Part shown: positions 35,301 to 40,334 of the stretch, in pieces
Layout of the letters: each line of letters starts with the position of its first letter
Position numbering within the stretch: position 1 is the stretch's first letter
NCBI GenBank assembly: GCA_051889975.1
Contig: JBJFDJ010000025.1
Location: 1 to 40,334, forward strand
Direction: 5' to 3'
Length of the DNA: 40,334 nt
From: UBA9845 sp051889975
Lineage (GTDB): Bacteria > Bacillota > Clostridia > Christensenellales > UBA1242
Translations under genes and position numbers: made by a program
Notes under the pieces: model-generated
Database searches by the model: none
Told to the model about the DNA's origin: nothing
Seen by the model: the letters and a program-made list of their open reading frames with translations, nothing else

Positions 35301-36502
35301 AAAAACGCCCTGTTTGTGTTGTTGCACATGCAAAGTCAAAAGTTTATGGTCAAACAGATTGCGTTTTAACATATCAAGTTGAAGGTTTGATTGCTGGCGA
35401 CATTGTAACTGTTGAACTTTTGCGAGAAGTTGGCGAAGACGCTGGCGAATATCAAATTTTGCTCAATCAATTTTCAAACGCAAACTATTTTGTAAAGGAA
35501 TACACCCCAGCAACATTTGTCATAAAATGTGCAAACATTCCATTTGAAGCAGGGGACAAAACATTTGTTTATGATGGCAATGCTCATATTGTGGACGTTT
35601 CAAAATATGCAAACTTTAATTTTGAAGTGTCATACAAAGACAGCAATGGTATGCAGGTTGCAGAACCTATTGATGCCGATACATACATTGCAACAATAAG
35701 TTTTGCAAACAACAAAAACTACAATGATAAAAATTATAGTGTTGCAATAACCATTAAAAAACAATTTGTAAATATCACAGTTGACACAGAAATATTTATT
35801 TTCAATGGTCAAAATTTATACCCAACTTATTATTTAAACTATGATGTTAACAGCTTTGTTAACTTTGCAGGCGAGCACAGTGAAGTTGGCGTTTATGACT
35901 ATACAATTGTTGTCCATGAAAATAACTATTTTGGTGAAGTATCTGGCACCATGGAAATAATTGCAAATCCTGTTTACACAAACGAGCAAGGTGACAGTTT
36001 GGTTTACAAAAGTGATAAGTTTGATAAAAACGCAACCGTTAACATTGGCGTTAACAATCAAACTGAATATTTGGAGCAAGCAAAACAAACTTTAAAACCT
36101 GTAATAACAAATATTGATGTTCAAGGTATTTATTGCTTTGAGGCAAGCAACAGCCAAATTGTTAATTCTAACTATGTTGCAAATTTAAAACTTGAAGATG
36201 TTGATGCCGAAAAACTAAAGATTTTTGAAATCAATGAGTTTGGAAACATTCGCGAAGTTGACTTTACTTATGCCGATGGCTATGCAAGTTTTAACATCTG
36301 CGACTTAAATTCAACAATCTTTGTTACAACCGAAAACGAAATTATAAAACGCGCAATTGCTGGCTCGGTTATTGGTGTTTCTGTTTTGTTGATTACAATT
36401 TTTGCAATTTTTGGCAGAAAGATTGCCCTTGTAAGCTTTATCAACAAACTTAAATTTCACAAAAAGAAAAAGCAACAAGAAGAAGCATCTAACAATCAAT
36501 AA
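32369..36502 (+). CDS. Giant membrane-anchored surface protein with MBG-type repeats
   Basis: 1377 residues. AGGTG overlaps the TAG stop of the upstream gene, so the two are translationally coupled. A signal peptide (to about residue 35) is followed by an unrecognised N-terminal domain, an InlB B-repeat-like module (about 320-390, KGNGTFTGDLFTFAGD, VTLSAVADEGNKFVGY) and, from about 460 to 1180, about ten MBG-like repeats. Six are of the ITI.A...SKVYGE type and the others of the YDG/YNG type. A C-terminal membrane segment (about 1329-1350, AIAGSVIGVSVLLITIFAIF) and a basic tail anchor it; no LPxTG sorting motif is present. Probably an extracellular scaffold or adhesin. Confidence 0.83.
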   Translation: MKNYKRKKLLISFLITCAVICGLSFSAPQQVVFAAATSTSSNKQLTVDALKEYSLFPNGNGITDIDDYFGYYCADTNARVLTNTDMLEHRAGKGVAGSYKVGHFFSDILLPQNYINAGKNGALIFGSSAYLSSEDDPFWGVSLDSYVEDVIMEIAVGTGASNSYSDFVTASSTSVTEEIPRDFVLRTIDNWVPETMGDFLRLHFYTKQSSSNNIIMKIKEPKISISTNDTAKPVITSYSYDEATRYQSNKRVYINVSDAGSGINYVTVNGVNAELYSISEDTKTATFVFEVDGCNTYNIEVFDNVGNLTADTYTTKKVTTSVKGNGTFTGDLFTFAGDTVTLSAVADEGNKFVGYILNGSFVKTEQSTFDITVEDNIEIVAYFKQIATFVLNETEYWFTGSELSLDYSVEPQNLLVTATFYKNSQSVSFKDVGEYQVDVAVDDENYIFFGSYAVVVNRQVEITVDDADVIYNAEQQGVVVTTDCPVNYDIVYSLNGQVVNAQDVVDAGTYDYVVTINQQYYFGSCSGSFTIKNKEVSVILQDLSHTYDGQQKQVTVICDYDYQITYNQLLALPVNAGSYAVKVDVTQKNYTGSANGTLTIATRKATITADNKTSVYGDSLKTLTCTLKNVVETDTIDVELSATILNQVGSYEIAVKPVENSNYDFTYVKGSYKVTPRKITICANNQSKIYGEQDPLLDYFVEEGNLVNSDVLSGNLERAQGEDAGQYSILQGTLNNENYDIEFVEGVFSILTRRVVVQIQNLTKTYGDVDQDFTYQTIYGSFATPMSLDLVREIGENVGQYKIYLNEFENGNYDLTALDATLTIVAKPITICADQITTVYGEDLPLSYQITDGSLAGEDILQGSLNREQGTNVGTYKIDIGTIACLNPNYTISFVENVYTIQKRPITIKAVNSSKVYGEDDGKIEYEIVSGSLAYDDQLSGSLSRVAGEVAGKYTILQGTLNNDNYDISLQPCYYTIEKRPVCVVAHAKSKVYGQTDCVLTYQVEGLIAGDIVTVELLREVGEDAGEYQILLNQFSNANYFVKEYTPATFVIKCANIPFEAGDKTFVYDGNAHIVDVSKYANFNFEVSYKDSNGMQVAEPIDADTYIATISFANNKNYNDKNYSVAITIKKQFVNITVDTEIFIFNGQNLYPTYYLNYDVNSFVNFAGEHSEVGVYDYTIVVHENNYFGEVSGTMEIIANPVYTNEQGDSLVYKSDKFDKNATVNIGVNNQTEYLEQAKQTLKPVITNIDVQGIYCFEASNSQIVNSNYVANLKLEDVDAEKLKIFEINEFGNIREVDFTYADGYASFNICDLNSTIFVTTENEIIKRAIAGSVIGVSVLLITIFAIFGRKIALVSFINKLKFHKKKKQQEEASNNQ

Positions 36503-36612
36503 AATGCAAATTTTAATGCGCAAGATTTTAGATAATGCAACAAAAAAATTTTGATTAACTGCTTTAAATAAACAATCATTTGGTTTTGTCTAACTTGTGA
36601 CAAAAAGTGGCA

Positions 36613-36642
36613 TTGACTGTGATGTAAAAAGTGTGCTATATT
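36613..36642 (+). promoter_or_regulatory. Promoter of the metzincin-like lipoprotein
   Basis: TTGACT (36613-36618), an 18-nt spacer and TATATT (36637-36642), then AAGGAG just before the ATG at 36660. It supports the ATG at 36660 over an upstream in-frame start at 36597. Confidence 0.6.
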
Positions 36643-36659
36643 TTAAACAAGGAGTTAAA

Positions 36660-37922
36660 ATGTCAAAAAAACTATTAAAACTTGGCTTGGCAACAGCAAT
36701 TTCTTTGGGAGCATTGACGGCATGCAAAAATGGCAACAAGGTTTCGTCAAGTGAAACAAACATTCAATATTCTCAGCCCCAAAAAGTTTATCAAACCAAC
36801 GAAAAAGAAGATATTTATCAAGATTTTTTTAAAAATTATGCCAATTATTATGAACAAGCGCCATTTATAAACTATGTAATCAATTTTAAAGAAAAAAATA
36901 CAATTTATGCTTCCAACAAATTAACTGATTGTGAAAAAGAGTCGCTAACTTTTGCTGTTAACTATATGAACCAATATTTTTCAAAAATTTATCCGGATTA
37001 TAGTTTAAGTTACACATATGTTGAAGATGTCGGCAAATTTTCTGACAGCTTTAATTCGGTGACAATTAGTGCTCAACCAACTGCGCCGGAAAACTCATCG
37101 GCATTTATGTCAACTTCTTTTGTGAACAAAGCACCACACATAACAATTTTTAGAGATACAACAAAAGCACATGATAAAACCGAAAACGGCAAAACAATAA
37201 ATTATGTTGAACGATGTGCTTTTGTGCACGAGATGATGCATTGTTATGGTTGGGACCACACCCAAAATTATGAAGATGTGCTGTATAGTAAAACAGAAAA
37301 ATATAACACAAATCCAAAATTTTCAAGTGCAGAAACAAAGTTTTTTATTCGGCAATATTCTCCATTAAAAGACTACAAACAAAAGTTTGATTTATACAAC
37401 TCGGTTATGGGCAACAACAATGTGGATGAAATTGTTTCAAAGTTAAAGTCAAATATGAAATGGAATGAAAAATTTGACTACATCAACACACTCAAGCCAA
37501 ATCAAATAATTTCAATGAAATTTGGTGACGATTGTGTTATAACCTTAAACAAAGATTATGTTAACACTTACACTTATACACAAAAAAATTGCACAAACAC
37601 AGGCATTTATGATTTGATTGAACTTGATGAAAATGTTGATTTTCCAACCAGGCAAATTTTGGTTTTGCACGACTTTAAAACGGTTGAAAATAGATTTGGA
37701 AATCTTGTATGGTCAAACCCTTTCACACTTGCAGGTTATTCTTGCAATTATCATGGAAAAAATTTAGATGACAATCAGGGCTATTATGAATGGAAATTTG
37801 GTGATTATTACTTTGACGATGTAACCGATGAATATATAAAAGAAAATGGTTTAAATGTTCAACAACAGGCCAAGAAAAGTCAACAAAAACTTCAAAATAA
37901 TTTAGATGATGAATTTGTTTTA
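36660..37922 (+). CDS. Zinc-metalloprotease-like lipoprotein with a metzincin HExxHxxGxxH motif
   Basis: 421 residues, with AAGGAG upstream and the stop codon immediately after. The signal peptide ends in the lipobox LTAC. The central VHEMMHCYGWDH sequence gives His190-Glu191-x-x-His194-x-x-Gly197-x-x-His200, the three-His zinc site of metzincins. A possible Met-turn (YNSVMG, Met250) lies 50 residues further on. The rest of the protein matches no family I recognise. It should be a lipid-anchored extracellular protease; nearby surface proteins are plausible substrates by position only. It has its own promoter and terminator. Confidence 0.75.
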
Positions 37923-37923
37923 T

Positions 37924-37953
37924 GACATCAATCACTATGATTGATGTTTTTTT
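37924..37953 (+). terminator. Rho-independent terminator after the metzincin-like gene
   Basis: ACATCAATC / GATTGATGT (9 bp) around ACTAT, followed by T7. It starts at the stop codon. Confidence 0.85.
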
Positions 37954-38113
37954 ATATTAATTTTTGAGGCATCATTTTTAAACCCAATATATGCTGATGT
38001 AAGTTTATCAAAACTTAAAACTTGCAAAGAAAACACATCATCTATAATTTTTCTTTGGGTGTTGACTTTGTTGTTTTATGATGCTAAACTTGCTTTAACA
38101 AAGGGGGTATTTT

Positions 38114-38881
38114 ATGAAGATTGTAAGTTTTAACATTAAGTGTGATGACACAATTGCACAGTTGGGGGAAGAGCAACTTTGGCAAAACAGAAAAGAAAAT
38201 TTGCTTGAAGAAATTAATTCTTTTGATGCAGATATCATTGGTATGCAAGAAGTTATGCCACATCAATATGCATATTTTAAAACAAAACTAGGTGATAAAT
38301 ATAACTCGGTTTATCAATCGCGTGATGAAAACGCTGTCAACGGCGAAGGCTCACCAATTTTTTATGACAAACAAAAATTTGAGTGTGTAAATGCTGGCAC
38401 ATTTTGGTTAAGTGAAACGCCAAATGTTCACGCATCAACAAGTTGGAATTCTCGCTGGCCACGAATTTGCACTTTTGTTATTTTGATTGACAAAAAAACA
38501 GGCAAAAAGTTTGCACATTTTAACACGCATTTAGACCACAAAAGCGAAGAAGCACGAACAAATGGCGCAAAACTTATCATCTCAAAAATCAAGGAACTTA
38601 CAATTCCGTCAGTTCTTACGGGGGATTTTAACAGCCCAAGAGATGGTGGAGCAGTGAAGGAATGTGAGTCTAATCTGACAAATGCAAATATTTTAAATGA
38701 CAAAACAATTACCTTTCACCTTTGGGGAAATCCACAGGCACTGCCAGAACAAATTAGAAATTTAGACTATATTTTTGTAAATAATTTTAAAGTGATTTCA
38801 TACAAGGTTGATAACAAAGTAAAAAATGCTGACAAAAATTCTGATCACTATGCAATCGAAAGTGAGTTAGAATTGCTGTAA
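38114..38881 (+). CDS. Endonuclease/exonuclease/phosphatase (EEP) family hydrolase
   Basis: 255 residues, with AAAGGGGG upstream. No signal peptide, so cytoplasmic. EEP-fold residues are all present: FNIKC with Asn7, GMQEV with Glu46, NTHLDH with His139 and Asp141, TGDFNSP with Asp171 and Asn173, and NSDHYAI with Asp244 and His245 near the end. The metal-dependent fold cleaves phosphodiesters or phosphomonoesters in nucleic acids, sugars or lipids; small stand-alone bacterial members of this size are not easily assigned a substrate. It is separated from its neighbours by a terminator upstream and a gap-containing spacer downstream. Confidence 0.88.
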   Translation: MKIVSFNIKCDDTIAQLGEEQLWQNRKENLLEEINSFDADIIGMQEVMPHQYAYFKTKLGDKYNSVYQSRDENAVNGEGSPIFYDKQKFECVNAGTFWLSETPNVHASTSWNSRWPRICTFVILIDKKTGKKFAHFNTHLDHKSEEARTNGAKLIISKIKELTIPSVLTGDFNSPRDGGAVKECESNLTNANILNDKTITFHLWGNPQALPEQIRNLDYIFVNNFKVISYKVDNKVKNADKNSDHYAIESELELL

Positions 38882-39222
38882 AAGATAACCGATATTAATT
38901 TTTTATATACGCTAAATAATTATGAGTTTTATATCTATAGTATTTTAAATTTTAAACATTTTTTTGCCATTGCAAATTTCAAAATTTTAAGAGCAGTNNN
39001 NNNNNNNNNNNNNNNNNNNNNNNNNNNNNNNNNNNNNNNNNNNNNNNNNNNNNNNNNNNNNNNNNNNNNNNNNNNNNNNNNNNNNNNNNNNNNNNNNTTT
39101 GTTGCTGTTTAAATTAATAATTTGTTCATCAATATTCGATAAACTTTTTTTGTTTGCACAAAAATAAAAACCTAAGTTGAGATAATCTCATCTTAGGTTA
39201 TTTTTATTGCAACAAGTTATGT
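38882..39222. other. Spacer containing a second assembly gap
   Basis: 341 bases including 100 N at 38998-39097. The flanks of this gap do not overlap each other, so real sequence may be missing. The known part is AT-rich and holds no gene, only the terminator at 39165-39206. Confidence 0.6.
39165..39206. terminator. Strong bidirectional terminator
   Basis: A 14-bp stem with one mismatch: AACCTAAGTTGAGA (39169-39182) / TCTCATCTTAGGTT (39186-39199), TAA loop, ATTTTTATT on the right and an A-rich run on the left. It ends transcription of the 39223-40014 gene and anything reading in from the left. Confidence 0.85.
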
Positions 39223-40014
39223 CTATAATTTTAACTCGCACAACTGATCTGTTGCACCATAGTCAATGACATAATTTTTACCCGATTGTGATTTTATTTG
39301 AACATTTTGCAACACAACAATGTTTGCTTGTTTGTTATCATCAAAAATCATTTTGCCTTGCTTGTCATCTAATTGTTTTAACACAAATTGTGGCTTTGGC
39401 TTGCTTTGTGTGTAATATGTGTTTATTAAATCATATACAAAATAATTATCATCTATTTGCACAACATTAAACATATGCAACGACTTCTCTCCGTTTACAT
39501 AAACATTTTGCGAAACTGCTTGGGCGTTTATTCCAATTAATTTTAAAAAATTATGCGCCAAACATGCACGCTCAATGCAAAATGAATTATTTGTTTGTTT
39601 TAATTTGGCAATGGATAAATCTTGATTTTTGTCACCATATGTCTTTAACAAATGCAAAAATTTTTCTTCATCTGGTTTTCCAATGCCATAATATTCAAAA
39701 ACAGATAGTTGCACAATGCTTAATAGCTTTTTTAAAAGTTCTGATTTGTTGTTGATATCTTGGGCACAAACATATTTTTTTATGTTGTCAAAAAATATGT
39801 TATATGGAGCGTAATCATCAAAAACAATTGGGGCATATCCTGTTATGAATTTGCTGTTTTTAAAAAAGAATTTGTTTGTTTTTTGACATCTGTTTTTTGC
39901 TTGATTTGGGCAAAAAAAATCCACACAACCAAAAAGATTTGCTTGATTATCAACAAAGCAAACATAATCTTTATTTTGCATACTTAAAATTTTTTTTACA
40001 GCAAGATTTTGCAT
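39223..40014 (-). CDS. Transglutaminase-fold protein of unknown role
   Basis: 263 residues with no signal peptide or membrane segment. The central part has a transglutaminase-like Cys-His-Asp arrangement: FCIERACLAHNFLKLIGINAQ with Cys146 15 residues before the Gly of GINAQ (the usual C...GIPAR spacing), LHMFNVV with His180, and VYDL with Asp195. The N-terminal half has several further Cys (residues 19, 30, 35, 43) and is not recognised. Neither the first ATG nor Met12 (39981) has a Shine-Dalgarno sequence, so the start is uncertain. Likely a cytoplasmic peptidase or transferase of this superfamily; the assignment rests on residue pattern alone. Confidence 0.6.
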   Translation of the reverse strand: MQNLAVKKILSMQNKDYVCFVDNQANLFGCVDFFCPNQAKNRCQKTNKFFFKNSKFITGYAPIVFDDYAPYNIFFDNIKKYVCAQDINNKSELLKKLLSIVQLSVFEYYGIGKPDEEKFLHLLKTYGDKNQDLSIAKLKQTNNSFCIERACLAHNFLKLIGINAQAVSQNVYVNGEKSLHMFNVVQIDDNYFVYDLINTYYTQSKPKPQFVLKQLDDKQGKMIFDDNKQANIVVLQNVQIKSQSGKNYVIDYGATDQLCELKL

Positions 40015-40334
40015 ATAAAATTTTTAACATAATTTTTTAAGTTTTTCAATACTTTTTGTTAACTTTATAATTTTATTTTTAAAAAATGGACGCGCCATTC
40101 AAAAGCAAAAATTTTGTGCCAAAAGTCAAATCAACAAAACTTTTTTAAATATTTAAACACAAAATTACAAATAGATGTTACAGCATTGCATAGATTTGCG
40201 CAAATTAAAAAGCAATTGCGTCAAACCAGCCAAAAAAACTACTAAAATTAAAAAAACATATAAAATGTTGTGTTAAATGCATTAATATTTAATACTTTTA
40301 TGATATAATAACAATATATAATACATCAGTGGGG
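40015..40334. other. AT-rich right edge, no gene seen
   Basis: 320 bases with no open frame of note. It contains the imperfect palindrome ATGGACGCGCCAT (near 40086) and, at the very end, promoter-like sequences. Confidence 0.5.
40301..40322 (+). promoter_or_regulatory. Promoter-like -10 elements at the right edge
   Basis: TGATATAAT (40301-40309, extended -10) and a second TATAAT (40317-40322), followed by a G-rich GTGGGG at the window end that could be a ribosome site. They would serve a gene beyond the window. No good -35 was found. Confidence 0.35.

Noticed and set aside
38998..39097. The second N gap as another false overlap
   Set aside because: The sequences on the two sides do not match each other, so it may be a true gap.
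1..40334. CRISPR arrays, tRNA or rRNA genes, insertion sequences
   Set aside because: No regularly spaced identical repeats, no cloverleaf or rRNA sequence and no transposase-like protein were seen on either strand.

Overview
The window is low-GC (about 30%) DNA using standard stop codons, Shine-Dalgarno starts and sigma-A-like promoters. A complete gerA-gerB-gerC germination operon, a DnaD/DnaC-type helicase-loading pair, a Ku/LigD system and a Gram-positive-type LexA box point to an endospore-forming Bacillota, most likely an uncultured clostridial (gut-type) lineage known from a metagenome assembly. Two 100-N gaps are present. One is a false gap, because the 55 bases on its two sides are identical. 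No rRNA, tRNA, CRISPR array, transposase or phage gene was seen.

Layout. 1-4.5 kb: the 3' end of tsaD; a signal peptidase I and a small helical protein on the minus strand; a small zinc-ribbon protein; a TVP38/VTT-domain membrane protein; and an SOS-boxed Y-family DNA polymerase. 4.7-10.3 kb: a cell-surface cluster of three TasA/camelysin-like proteins with SipW-type signal segments (two divergent, the third downstream), followed by a large Fn3-repeat lipoprotein ending in a transglutaminase-like domain. 10.6-14.7 kb: gerA-gerB-gerC. 14.9-16.4 kb: an M1-type metallopeptidase lipoprotein, convergent with the ger operon. 16.7-19.1 kb: a DnaD/DnaB-like protein overlapping a DnaC/DnaI-like ATPase. 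19.3-23.1 kb: a stand-alone 1255-residue SF1 helicase with a C-terminal restriction-endonuclease-like domain, a candidate genome-defence or DNA-processing protein. 23.3-27.5 kb: Ku, a phosphoesterase-ligase (LigD PE-Lig, split by the false gap) and a separate LigD-type polymerase, together a complete NHEJ set. 27.8-37.9 kb: two giant surface proteins (17 carboxypeptidase-regulatory-like repeats; about 10 MBG-type repeats) in one operon, then a metzincin-like zinc-protease lipoprotein with its own promoter. 38.1-40 kb: an endonuclease/exonuclease/phosphatase-family protein, the second gap, and a transglutaminase-fold protein on the minus strand.

Themes. One group of genes builds or trims the cell surface: signal peptidase, TasA-like fibre candidates, repeat lipoproteins, two metallopeptidases and two transglutaminase-fold proteins. 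A second group handles DNA damage and replication: the Y-family polymerase, NHEJ, the helicase-nuclease and the helicase loader. The most promising leads for something undescribed are the TasA-like trio with its Fn3-transglutaminase lipoprotein, the helicase-nuclease beside a split NHEJ operon, a GerC without a lipidation cysteine, and two minus-strand genes whose -10 boxes sit so close to the start codon that their transcripts should be leaderless. All functional calls come from reading motifs by eye; no database search was possible.
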